64,000 nt of DNA from Tenacibaculum aiptasiae (GTDB lineage: Bacteria > Bacteroidota > Bacteroidia > Flavobacteriales > Flavobacteriaceae), in the NCBI RefSeq assembly GCF_008806755.1, contig NZ_WAAU01000028.1, positions 62,790 to 126,789 on the forward strand, in the 5' to 3' direction. The position numbers and the translations under genes are program-made. The notes under the pieces were generated by a model, which was given only the letters and a program-made list of their open reading frames with translations, searched no databases and had not been told where the DNA came from. Positions 36,101 through 44,162 of this stretch are shown here, piece after piece; the first letter of the stretch is position 1; each line of letters opens with the position of its first letter.

Positions 36101-36227
36101 ACCAGCTACTGGGAGGTTATTAAGTACTTCTTCTATCTTGTATCAAAAAGCGATGGTGAATCACCACGTTGAAGTAAAAGAAAATATAGCGAAGATTTTC
36201 AAAAAAATGAATAAAGAAGAAAAGTGA
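33183..36227 (+). CDS. Membrane-anchored patatin-like phospholipase
   Basis: A 1014-residue protein: the first 590 residues hold about ten to twelve hydrophobic helices, and residues about 600-1000 form a patatin-like lipase domain. The oxyanion loop is SSYGGGLKSN, the nucleophile elbow is SGVSGGS with S644, and the catalytic Asp is D821 in LDGGAFENSG. Patatins hydrolyse acyl chains of phospholipids. The long polytopic N-terminal half is uncommon; the patatin part would face one side of the inner membrane near lipid substrates. It is a single gene. Confidence 0.85.
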   Translation: MLSFFDKIVKKIPFKVHGLVLFGLTAIMVLLNHYFHNAMLQEEMHVLYSNVQFDTEIPLFEEYKSSIQNWSYYLFFCVDFIWAALLLLMMYRVLCEIVTPYILRLITTLFILAYTADVVENVLYLLYEIESVIHVQRVKVLLYALSFVTFLFSVIIDHKKIVWRFIKHARISLVFIFIVSILIGFVDQGGDIMIRLFESRFNLIITLLLVYFVSIPTAHYPIYFKGSKYSDTNLYEYIMSSNFTIKSYIGIIYFVKRKGVSVVKNENDSDDKEEFKMQIFRRCLGVLFYVAFIYMILTAVDEAHSLRLATSVTFLIAVFLFCFVWYLSKLKLDADKYFEKEGEEQSGVESVKKFTKIIGLFPYLLMLDILMLVIVAFTASAWNKQLVFLIVVVTILAALTYVLLTVGRSYLKYIFTNKWTIFLLERPQEYFEEKRAKYYENYKGSYINFLSIFSNNSWYLFFIAVFGIICVSGILVLNFNWKLIHNFNPIPLFLMLYLFFYGAIIIYIKHFKYYTQMYRKTVRSGVKEGEFIRNENLDKEGGRLRWRLWIYHIPFTLLVLTLIGGYTSYKGNDLHELQTIKQDSIKGIEISAFVSDIKEKKEHYFVSSYGGGLKSNLWTMLLLNKLDNTNKKFLNNTRCLSGVSGGSVGIANYTYIKAFNKNKEKAINRLANLNGLSLDVLYLATGDLIREFIPKKFKGKDRSHFGMRQHILAIDKFKGKANDSFTFYDLYEKVYKEGYYPPLIINTTGTNNKYGNALSLKINGGSKIDVENYEDIFPGAINILNSEKGRELPFYTTVSTSNRFPFVSPAAKIKQKGYFLDGGAFENSGLLSAYSFKEYLEKVKVINDSATVKFINFINAKSNYIRHFAKENNIKVEKLNSSPELIAVLKVGVAIEHTPNYIKDVVNNKEETVDLYLPHYFTFKDLENVLGGKLQRDKDELIGIVRQINDSNKRVKEALRKQGYNIGERGIVQPATGRLLSTSSILYQKAMVNHHVEVKENIAKIFKKMNKEEK

Positions 36228-36259
36228 GATTCTTTAAATTAAAAATAGTTTTTAAATTT

Positions 36260-37513
36260 TTAGTTCTTCCTATAGATAGTTTTTCTGAATAAAATACTGG
36301 CAACCAAACCTATAATCGGTATAATAGCAAAATAGCTAAATAAATTTTGGTATTCGGTAATTGATGGGGTTTCACCAAGCATATATCCAATAAATAACGA
36401 CATAAAAATATCAGGAGTAAAACCAACTACGGAAATAATTCCTACAAGAGTTCCAGTAAATTGAATAGGAGTTTTGGTTTCTTCTATTATAGCAAAGTAT
36501 AAACCTCTAAGCGCATAGGTACTTAAAGCCATAAAAACAAAAAACGAAAAAGAAATAAATAAGGATTGTTCTTTAAATGTGCCTAAACCTAAAAAGGTTG
36601 AAATAATAATTAAAATAGTAAAACAAGGAAGTATTAGTTTAGAAGGTACAAACTTATCAGCTACCCATCCAATAGTTATACCCGCTAAAGGTCTTAAGTA
36701 TTGAATAAAAACGGCAAAATAAGTTGCTTTTTCTAAAGAATACCCCCAAACATCTCTTGCATATGTGCCATAAACACCGGTTAGTTTATAAGCGCAATAA
36801 GCGCAAAAAATAATAAGAGAATGATAGATAACTTTAGATTTGGTCATTAAAAACAAAGCCTCTTTAAAATTAAATTTAAGTTCTTTAGAATTAGTTGCTT
36901 TTTGTTGGTCTTTAGGTAAAGTTTTCCAAACAAAAAACGCTACTAAAAAAACAATAAGTGTAATGGTTCCAATTATATATTGAAGAGTAATTACTTTATT
37001 CTCAAAAGTTATTATTCCATTTTCGGGAAAGAAGAAACTTAAGATTCCAGCGCCAGATAAAGCTATCGTCGCAGCAAAAAAACCTCTACCGCCATCTAGT
37101 AAACCAAAAGATAAACCTTGGTTGTTTTTGGTTCCCCATTGTCTTGTTGCTTTTATTAAAGCAGCCCAAAAAAGAAAAATAGTTGATATTCCCCAAAATG
37201 CATATAGTATTTTTAGAGTGAAAACTGATGGAGTCATAATCATTATGAAACCACCAAAAGCAGTTAAGATTAATGACAGAGATAATAATTTACGAGCTTC
37301 CCATTTATCTGCAACAAAACCACCAAAGAAATAAGAGATAACAGCAGTTATCCCATATAAAGCTTGAGCTTCTCCAATTTCTGCATCTGAAATAAGAAAG
37401 GCTTCTCTAATGATGGGTTTAAAAACACGCATTAAAATAAAGGGTAATAAAAAAATAGCTTCCCCTGCAATAATCAGGGAAAGCATAGAAGTAATTTTAT
37501 TTTTGTTTTGCAT
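36260..37513 (-). CDS. Major facilitator superfamily transporter
   Basis: A 417-residue MFS permease with twelve hydrophobic helices. The loop 2-3 signature is visible as GGFVADKWEARKLL, and a second DKF signature (WVADKFVPSKLI) follows helix 8, the typical internal duplication. It begins 4 bases after the dehydrogenase gene, so both are on one transcript, and it likely imports or exports a metabolite of that pathway. The actual substrate is not shown by sequence; an organic acid is the best guess from context. Confidence 0.9.
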   Translation of the reverse strand: MQNKNKITSMLSLIIAGEAIFLLPFILMRVFKPIIREAFLISDAEIGEAQALYGITAVISYFFGGFVADKWEARKLLSLSLILTAFGGFIMIMTPSVFTLKILYAFWGISTIFLFWAALIKATRQWGTKNNQGLSFGLLDGGRGFFAATIALSGAGILSFFFPENGIITFENKVITLQYIIGTITLIVFLVAFFVWKTLPKDQQKATNSKELKFNFKEALFLMTKSKVIYHSLIIFCAYCAYKLTGVYGTYARDVWGYSLEKATYFAVFIQYLRPLAGITIGWVADKFVPSKLILPCFTILIIISTFLGLGTFKEQSLFISFSFFVFMALSTYALRGLYFAIIEETKTPIQFTGTLVGIISVVGFTPDIFMSLFIGYMLGETPSITEYQNLFSYFAIIPIIGLVASILFRKTIYRKN

Positions 37514-37517
37514 TTGC

Positions 37518-40415
37518 CTAAGATAAGGCTTCTTTTAATATGGTAATAGGATGTTTTGCAATTCGTTTTGTTCCGTCATAAATTTGATGACGACAACTAG
37601 TACCTGCAGCTACAATTTCTGTTTCAGAAGAACAATTTCTTATTTTAGGAAATAAAGTATCTTCTCCTACTTGCATACTAACTTTATAATGTTCTTTCTC
37701 ATAACCAAAAGAACCAGCCATACCGCAACAACCTGTATTCATAATGGTTACTTTGTAGTTTTTTGGTATGTTTAAAATAGAAAAAGAGGCATGTGTACTT
37801 GATAATGCTTTTTGATGGCAATGACCATGAATTTTAAGCTCTTTTTCATTATTAGTAAAAATTGAAGTATCAATATTTCCTTTTTTCAATTCAGAAGCTA
37901 AAAATTCTTCAAAAGTAAATGTGTTTTTAGAAATATTTTTAGCAGCATCTTTATCGTCGGCTAATCGAATATATTCATCTCTAAATGTTAAAATAGCAGA
38001 AGGTTCAATACCAATTAAAGGAGTTTCTTCAGTAATTAATTCTTTGAAAGCGTTAATGTTTTTATTTGCAATACTTTTAGCTTCCTTTAAAAAACCTTTA
38101 GAGATGTAGCTTCTACCGCTTTCCTCATGTTGAATATGTTTAATTTCGTAACCTAGTTTTTCTAAAACTAAAACTGCGTCTTTTCCTATTTCAGCATCAT
38201 AGTAATTAGTAAACTCATCATTAAATAAGTATACTACTTTGTTTGATGTTTTTATTTGATGCTTATTTAACCAAGTTTCTAAAGGTTGTTTAGCCAATTT
38301 AGGTACTGAACGTTCTGTTGCAACTCCCATTACTTTTTTAGCTATAGTTGTATTTGTAAAAAAGTTTGTAATGGTTGGAAACTTACTACCTAGCTTATTA
38401 TACTTAGCATTATTGGCAAATAGTTTGCTACGGAAAGAATATCCGTTAGTTTCTTGGTATTGATATAGAAACTCTGCTTTCATAGAGGCTATGTCAACAT
38501 TACTAGGACATTCTGTTGCACAAGCTTTACAACTTAAACAAAGATCTAAAACTTGTTTTAATTCTTTAGAATCGAATTTGTTTTTAGCGGTGTTATTGGT
38601 TAAAACTTCACGTAGCGTATTGGCTCTAGCTCGTGTAGTTTCTTTTTCATTTCTAGTTGCTCTATAACTAGGGCATAAGGTTCCTCCAGCTTCAGGAGAT
38701 TTTCTACAATCACCAGAACCATTACATTTTTCAGCTAGCTTTAAAATCCCTTCACTGTCAGAAAAATCTTGAATAGTTTTAATTCCTGGTTCTTTTCTAT
38801 CTACTTCGTAGCGTAAACTTTTATCCATAGGAAAGGCATCAGTAATCTTTCCTTTGTTAAATATATTATTGGGGTCAAAAGCTTTCTTAACTCTACGTAA
38901 TAATTGATAGTTTTTATCACCAATCATTAGCGGTATAAATTCAGCACGAACAATTCCATCTCCATGTTCACCACTAAACGATCCTTTATACTTTTTTACT
39001 AGTTCGGCAGTTTCAGTAGTTATTTTTCTAAATAAAACTACATCTTCCTGTTTCTTTAAATTTAAAATAGGGCGTAAGTGTAATTCACCAGCACCAGCAT
39101 GAGCGTAATAAACAGCATCCTGCTCATATTTATCCATAATTTGAGTAAACTCCTCAATGTATTCTGGTAAATCTTCCAAGGCAACTGCTGTATCTTCAAT
39201 ACAGGCAACAGCTTTCATATCTCCTACAATATTTCCTAGTAATCCCAAACCAGCTTTACGTAGGTAATGAACTTTGGCTATATCGTCTCCATATACTTTA
39301 GGGTAGTGATAACCAAAATTATTAATTTTTAAATCTTCAATAAGTTTATCGGCTAGTATTTCTGCTTCTTCAATAGTATTAGCTGAAACTTCTAACATTA
39401 AAACAGCTTCAGGATCACCTTGTAAGAAGAAACGATTTTTTGCTTGCTCTCTATTGTTTTTAGTACAGTCTAAAATTACTTTATCCATCAATTCACAAGC
39501 GTACAATTTGTGATTCATGGCAGTAACTGTTGCTTTTAAACTCTCATTTACACTTGTAAAATGCGGACATACCATAATACTTTTAGTAGGAGGGAGGTCG
39601 TCCAGTTGAATTGTTATAGCAGTAGAAAAAACTAATGTTCCTTCACTTCCTGATAAGAATTTAGCAGGGTTTAAAGTAGGTTCATTTCCTCCAAATAAAT
39701 CAGAAGTTAAAAACTCGTCAACAGCATATCCTGTATTTCTTCGGTGAATACTTTCCTTTGGAAATTCTTTTTTTATTTCTTGTTGATTCTCCTTAGAAGT
39801 TAATTCATTGTATATAGCTTTATAAATACTTCCTTCTAAAGACTTTTCAAAACGTTTTTGTTTGAATTCATCAGAAGTTATTTCTGAAAAAGTTACTTCA
39901 CTACCGTCGCTTAATAAACCTTCAATTGCTATTACTTTATCGCGAGTAACTCCATATCTAATTGAAGTACTTCCAGAAGAATTGTTTCCAACCATACCAC
40001 CAATCATACATCGATTTGAAGTTGAGGTGTTTGGTCCAAAAAATAATCCAAAAGGTTTTAGAAAACGATTTAAATCGTCTCTAATTATACCAGGTTCAAC
40101 AGTAATGGTTTTATTCTGTTCATCAAAAGTCAATACGTTGGTAAAGTGCTTAGAAACATCAACTACAATTCCATCACCAACACATTGTCCAGCTAGAGAG
40201 GTACCTGCTGTACGTGGTATTAATGTGATATTACTTTTAGTAGCAAAATCAATTAATTGTTGTATATCTTTTTTGTTTTTAGGATATGCAACAGCTAATG
40301 GGATTTTACGATACACCGATGCATCTGTAGCATATATGTTTTTATGTAAATCGTCGAAAAATAACTCTCCTTCTAGTTTTTTTTCTAAATTTTGTAGCTG
40401 TGTATTCTGTATCAT
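37518..40415 (-). CDS. YdiJ-type FAD and iron-sulfur oxidoreductase, probable D-2-hydroxyglutarate dehydrogenase
   Basis: A 965-residue fusion of an FAD-linked oxidase and an iron-sulfur protein. In order: FAD-binding PCMH domain (about 30-255, with PRTAGTSLAGQ and GMVGNNSSGSTSIRYG), FAD-oxidase C domain (about 255-535), ferredoxin-like Cys motifs (SGDCRKSP near 560 and CLSCKACATECP near 630), and a C-terminal CCG domain with GHCHQKAL and TGCCGMAGSFGYE. This is the layout of E. coli YdiJ and of the Pseudomonas D-2-hydroxyglutarate dehydrogenase; D-lactate dehydrogenases are shorter or split. HglS, whose product is D-2-hydroxyglutarate, is encoded just upstream in the same direction, which favours that substrate. 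Electrons probably go to quinone. Confidence 0.82.
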   Translation of the reverse strand: MIQNTQLQNLEKKLEGELFFDDLHKNIYATDASVYRKIPLAVAYPKNKKDIQQLIDFATKSNITLIPRTAGTSLAGQCVGDGIVVDVSKHFTNVLTFDEQNKTITVEPGIIRDDLNRFLKPFGLFFGPNTSTSNRCMIGGMVGNNSSGSTSIRYGVTRDKVIAIEGLLSDGSEVTFSEITSDEFKQKRFEKSLEGSIYKAIYNELTSKENQQEIKKEFPKESIHRRNTGYAVDEFLTSDLFGGNEPTLNPAKFLSGSEGTLVFSTAITIQLDDLPPTKSIMVCPHFTSVNESLKATVTAMNHKLYACELMDKVILDCTKNNREQAKNRFFLQGDPEAVLMLEVSANTIEEAEILADKLIEDLKINNFGYHYPKVYGDDIAKVHYLRKAGLGLLGNIVGDMKAVACIEDTAVALEDLPEYIEEFTQIMDKYEQDAVYYAHAGAGELHLRPILNLKKQEDVVLFRKITTETAELVKKYKGSFSGEHGDGIVRAEFIPLMIGDKNYQLLRRVKKAFDPNNIFNKGKITDAFPMDKSLRYEVDRKEPGIKTIQDFSDSEGILKLAEKCNGSGDCRKSPEAGGTLCPSYRATRNEKETTRARANTLREVLTNNTAKNKFDSKELKQVLDLCLSCKACATECPSNVDIASMKAEFLYQYQETNGYSFRSKLFANNAKYNKLGSKFPTITNFFTNTTIAKKVMGVATERSVPKLAKQPLETWLNKHQIKTSNKVVYLFNDEFTNYYDAEIGKDAVLVLEKLGYEIKHIQHEESGRSYISKGFLKEAKSIANKNINAFKELITEETPLIGIEPSAILTFRDEYIRLADDKDAAKNISKNTFTFEEFLASELKKGNIDTSIFTNNEKELKIHGHCHQKALSSTHASFSILNIPKNYKVTIMNTGCCGMAGSFGYEKEHYKVSMQVGEDTLFPKIRNCSSETEIVAAGTSCRHQIYDGTKRIAKHPITILKEALS

Positions 40416-40441
40416 GGTTAAACACCTTATGATGTTGTTAT

Positions 40442-41080
40442 TTATTTGTGTAAATAACTATAATGTTCATTTTCAGTAACTGTGTATGAACCTATATTTA
40501 TTTGACTTTTAAAAAAAGGAGCATTGATTACCATTGTATGGTATTCTCCGTTTTCACCACAAATATCAATATTTAATTTCTTTAATTCTTCAATAATTGT
40601 TGAATCTATTACTTTTCCAACCCATTTTTGATTAAAAAAAGGTTTTTTGACCAAAGAAAAAATAACTTCGAATTTATGATCTAATAAGGTAGAAAGTAAT
40701 TCTGTTCTATTTTTTTTCCATAGCGGGTTGTAAACTTTCATTTCTGATTTTTGACTACACTTTTCAATCCAATTATCATGGTTTTCAATTTCATCAATGT
40801 CGCCAGTAATTAAAGTCTCTATATGATATTTAGTTTTTAATAAACTTATAGCGTCTTCATAGCTATTTTGCATTGGAGATTTTACAGTAAGTATTATATG
40901 CGGAATTCCAACCGATGTTACTTGTTGTTTAATCAGAGACAAATTATGAGCTTTAAAATCAGGATTCTCTGGAGCAAAAGTTACTAAGTGAGTAATAGAA
41001 TATTCTTCTTGTTGAGCTTTAAAAAAGGCTAAAGCGCAATCTTTTCCACCGGTCCATAAAACAGCTGCGTTTTTTTTCAT
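40442..41080 (-). CDS. PP-loop ATPase related to diphthine-ammonia ligase (Dph6)
   Basis: A 212-residue member of COG2102. The PP-loop reads WTGGKDCALAFF near the start (SGGKDS in most relatives), then THLVTFAPEN, LITGDIDEIENHDNW and the C-terminal CGENGEYHTMV, all family marks of Dph6. Eukaryal Dph6 amidates diphthine on EF2; bacteria have no diphthamide, so the bacterial substrate is unknown. It begins 3 bases after the Lrp gene stop and ends 26 bases before the dehydrogenase gene, so it belongs to the same operon and may act on a related carboxylate. Confidence 0.85.
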   Translation of the reverse strand: MKKNAAVLWTGGKDCALAFFKAQQEEYSITHLVTFAPENPDFKAHNLSLIKQQVTSVGIPHIILTVKSPMQNSYEDAISLLKTKYHIETLITGDIDEIENHDNWIEKCSQKSEMKVYNPLWKKNRTELLSTLLDHKFEVIFSLVKKPFFNQKWVGKVIDSTIIEELKKLNIDICGENGEYHTMVINAPFFKSQINIGSYTVTENEHYSYLHK

Positions 41081-41083
41081 AAA

Positions 41084-41542
41084 CTATTCAATTGGAATAT
41101 TTCTTTTAAAACAAGTGTCAAAACAAATAAAAGTATCGGTACCTGCAACTCCGTTTATTAAATGAACTTTGTCATATAATATTTTTTGCAGATGTTCATT
41201 GTCTTTAGCATATATTAAAATGAAAATCGCATAATTACCAGAGACGAAATTACATTCTACAATTTCATCAATTTTTTCTAACTCTTTCATTACATCTTTA
41301 GCAAAACGGGCTTCACGTAAACGAATTCCAGTATAGGATTTAGTTTTATATCCTAGTTTCTTTTCGTCTAGGATAAATTCAGCATTTTGAATAACGCCTT
41401 CAGAAGTTAACTTCTTTATACGTTGATGAATTAAAGAGTTAGAAACATTGAGTTCTTCAGCTATTTGAGAATATGCTTTACGTGCATCTTTTCGTAGCTT
41501 TAGAAGTATTTGTTGGTCTATATAATCAAATTGATTTTTCAA
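41084..41542 (-). CDS. Lrp/AsnC-family transcription regulator
   Basis: A 152-residue Lrp-type regulator: N-terminal helix-turn-helix (DQQILLKLRKDARKAYSQIA, then ELNVSNSLIHQRIKKL) and a C-terminal RAM (AsnC) ligand domain with the GxxD-like segment NGVAGTDTF. Lrp proteins bind amino acids or 2-oxoacids and control their metabolism. Its place between hglS (114 bases upstream) and the dehydrogenase operon suggests that it regulates this block, perhaps in response to lysine or a derived acid. Confidence 0.93.
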   Translation of the reverse strand: MKNQFDYIDQQILLKLRKDARKAYSQIAEELNVSNSLIHQRIKKLTSEGVIQNAEFILDEKKLGYKTKSYTGIRLREARFAKDVMKELEKIDEIVECNFVSGNYAIFILIYAKDNEHLQKILYDKVHLINGVAGTDTFICFDTCFKRNIPIE

Positions 41543-41656
41543 AAGAATAACTTTATTGTGTTTTGATAAAACAAACTTAGTTTAAGTTGTAAAATAGACA
41601 ATCTCTTTTATGAAAAAAAATATAATTGAAAATATAGAAATGTGACTAAACCTTAT

Positions 41657-43087
41657 TTAAGCGTTTATTTGTGCTAAACATTTCTGAATAGTTTCATCTT
41701 GCATGTCTTCATACCACTTCATTAACTTGTACACTGGTTCACCTAAATCTTTTTCAAATAATGATTGATTTGATGTTCCTTCGTATTCACGTTTTGCATC
41801 ATCAGTACCTAAGTTTGAAGCAAAAATTCCAGCAGCACTTACAGGTAAAAAGTCTTCGTAAACCATAGGTTCAATGGTTAAATAACCATCTTTTAGTAAT
41901 TGATTCACGTCTGCTTTTGTATATGTTTTGCCTTCAGATATATCTTTTACTTTATCAGTTGTGAAATAATGGAAGTAGGCTAATTCTTTAGCTTGTAATT
42001 CGTTATAAGTATCAGGGAAAACTTTAAAGTTTTCTAGTAATAGTTGGTTGTATTCATCAGCATTTTCTGCAGTTGGAGAACCACCAATAGCTTTACGTGT
42101 TTTGCCTAATAACTCATTATATAAATCTAATCCTTTTTGGGTAACAGCTACACCACGTTGTTCAATTTCACCAAAACGAGCTTTGTGTTCTCCCATTTTT
42201 TCATTTCCAACATCTCCTTTAAAAGTTACTTTTTCAGTTAATGCTTTGAAACTTGTTTGACGTAATAAAATTGGGCATTTTCTAGTAGGTGGTCCTTCAA
42301 TATTGTCTTTTGGAGGTATATTACGAGCTTCCATGCTTGTTTGTACTTTGTCAATATCTAATGATCTAGGTGTAAGGTGGTTAATGTGAGGTCCTTTAAA
42401 AGCAACTACATCTGCAATTAACCTGTGTTGATTTAATAATGCTTCGTACATTTCATAATCTACCGTAGCAGTATCATGCCATCTAAAAGTTTCTAATGCT
42501 TCTTGAACAAAAGTTTCAGCATCTTCTTTATTTAATCCACCTTCTTTTTCAGATTTGTCAATTAACTCTAATGCCTTTTCTGTAAAAATCTGACGCTTTT
42601 CTAAAATAGTTTCAACATTTTTACGAAGTTGCTCGTCATCAATTAAATCTAAACGTAATAAAGATGTAAAAACTCTAAAAGGAGCTTGATTAAGAGCTGT
42701 GTTTTCAATAGCTCTAAAGGCCGTTGAGTGAACAGGAACACCAGCTGGAGCTAAATCATAGTACCCAACAGGAAACATTCCCATAACTTTAAATAAACGT
42801 CTCATAGTAAATAACTCATATGGTTTACCTAAACGAATAGCACCATGACGTTCCATATTTAAGCGAGTTATTTCTCCTGTATTTGCCAATTGTTCTTCAA
42901 TATCTTTAGATTCAGAAAGAACATTGTCATTAATATCATGAACCAAATCAAGTAATTCACCGTAAAGTGGTACTTCGTTTTTATACATATCAGACATGAT
43001 CGTAGAGAAGCGATTACGAATGTATTCTGGCGAGACAAATGTCTTGGTAGTAGTATTAGAATTTTCTAATATGTTTTTTGATGACAT
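41657..43087 (-). CDS. hglS: 2-oxoadipate dioxygenase/decarboxylase HglS (YdcJ family, DUF1338)
   Basis: A 476-residue VOC-fold, Fe(II)-dependent enzyme that converts 2-oxoadipate into D-2-hydroxyglutarate with loss of CO2, a step in lysine catabolism. The active-site residues are recognisable: H81 and R85 in ERHGAIRLG and H237 in INHLTPRSLDID, separated by 156 residues as in the Pseudomonas enzyme (H70, R74, H226 as I recall), with a Glu in ARFGEIEQRG as third ligand. E. coli YdcJ is the same family. The product is the substrate of the dehydrogenase encoded three genes downstream in the same direction. Confidence 0.9.
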   Translation of the reverse strand: MSSKNILENSNTTTKTFVSPEYIRNRFSTIMSDMYKNEVPLYGELLDLVHDINDNVLSESKDIEEQLANTGEITRLNMERHGAIRLGKPYELFTMRRLFKVMGMFPVGYYDLAPAGVPVHSTAFRAIENTALNQAPFRVFTSLLRLDLIDDEQLRKNVETILEKRQIFTEKALELIDKSEKEGGLNKEDAETFVQEALETFRWHDTATVDYEMYEALLNQHRLIADVVAFKGPHINHLTPRSLDIDKVQTSMEARNIPPKDNIEGPPTRKCPILLRQTSFKALTEKVTFKGDVGNEKMGEHKARFGEIEQRGVAVTQKGLDLYNELLGKTRKAIGGSPTAENADEYNQLLLENFKVFPDTYNELQAKELAYFHYFTTDKVKDISEGKTYTKADVNQLLKDGYLTIEPMVYEDFLPVSAAGIFASNLGTDDAKREYEGTSNQSLFEKDLGEPVYKLMKWYEDMQDETIQKCLAQINA

Positions 43088-43314
43088 AATTTATTAAATT
43101 TTGTTACAAATTAAATAAATTTAATCTTTTTGAGGTTTATTAAAAATAAAATTCACTCTAAAACGAAGTGTTTTGTGTTTGTTTGGTTTTATAAACAGCT
43201 TTTTTTATAAAAAAAAACTATTTTGATTAAAAAAGAACTTCTTAAAAAATCAATTTGACATTATTGATAAGTGAAAATTATTTTAACTATCTTTTTGTTT
43301 TGATTTTTAGAGGT

Positions 43315-44151
43315 TTATGGGTGTGGTTGGTCAATTTTTAAATTCATTTCAAATTGATCAATAATGTTTTTAAGCCCAATATTATTGAGGGCAATAATTT
43401 TAGAAGAAAGCCTTGTGTCAACGTTGTTTATTTTAATAGTTTCTGATAATTTTTTAATACCAGAGAAAAGTCTTTCCCAACCTATATTTGAATCGTTTAA
43501 TAAATCAAATTGAGCCAGATAATTTTGTTCTGCATTGATAATAAAGAAGGATTCAGGTATATCATTATACATTATTTGAAAAAATTGATAGTTTCCTCTT
43601 GTTATAGACTCTTTTTGATTATCCCAAGAATAGTATGATTGATTTGGAAGTTGATTCCAGTTTACATTCTTTAAGTCTGTTTCTTTTAATTCATATTCAA
43701 GTGAACTATCTGTTTTTATTTGCCCTCTATAGCATTTGTAGGTTTTAGAAGTAGTGAAGCCAATATTTTTATATAAATGAATAGCTTTTTTATTTTCTGT
43801 AATAACTTCTAAAGAACTTTGTTGAATGTTGTTGGTTTTAAATTCTATGAGAGCATGTTTGTATATGGATTGAATTATTTTTTTTCCTCGATATTCAGGA
43901 GTTACACCAGTACCAGTATTAAAAGCTATTAATGTTCCATTTCTTTCATCAATAGCATGAATTATAAATCCAACTAACTTTTCTCCATCAAACATGCCAT
44001 AAGAAAATTCAAAATCAACCTTAGCTGCTTTCCATCTTTCCTGATAATATATTTCCTCTTTAGGCATGGGAACAAAATAGTTTTCAAAAGCTAACAAGAA
44101 GCATTCAATAATTTTTTCAAATGGGGTAGTAGATAAATTTTTTACAGTCAT
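43315..44151 (-). CDS. GNAT-family N-acetyltransferase
   Basis: A 278-residue protein with a GNAT domain at about residues 1-145. The acetyl-CoA loop is visible as GVTPEYRGKKIIQSIY, with LEVITENKKAIHLYKNIGF as the following strand and helix. The C-terminal half (about 150-278) has no recognised motif and may be a second degenerate GNAT or substrate domain. Substrate unknown. It lies 11 bases before the end of the bestrophin gene unit and is probably cotranscribed with it. The 227-base gap to hglS (43088-43314) is AT-rich with no gene that I can see. Confidence 0.85.
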   Translation of the reverse strand: MTVKNLSTTPFEKIIECFLLAFENYFVPMPKEEIYYQERWKAAKVDFEFSYGMFDGEKLVGFIIHAIDERNGTLIAFNTGTGVTPEYRGKKIIQSIYKHALIEFKTNNIQQSSLEVITENKKAIHLYKNIGFTTSKTYKCYRGQIKTDSSLEYELKETDLKNVNWNQLPNQSYYSWDNQKESITRGNYQFFQIMYNDIPESFFIINAEQNYLAQFDLLNDSNIGWERLFSGIKKLSETIKINNVDTRLSSKIIALNNIGLKNIIDQFEMNLKIDQPHP

Positions 44152-44162
44152 TATAGGGGCTT

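Noticed and set aside
43088..43314. Possible small gene or RNA between the GNAT gene and hglS
   Set aside because: Only homopolymer-rich sequence, no good promoter, hairpin or reading frame.
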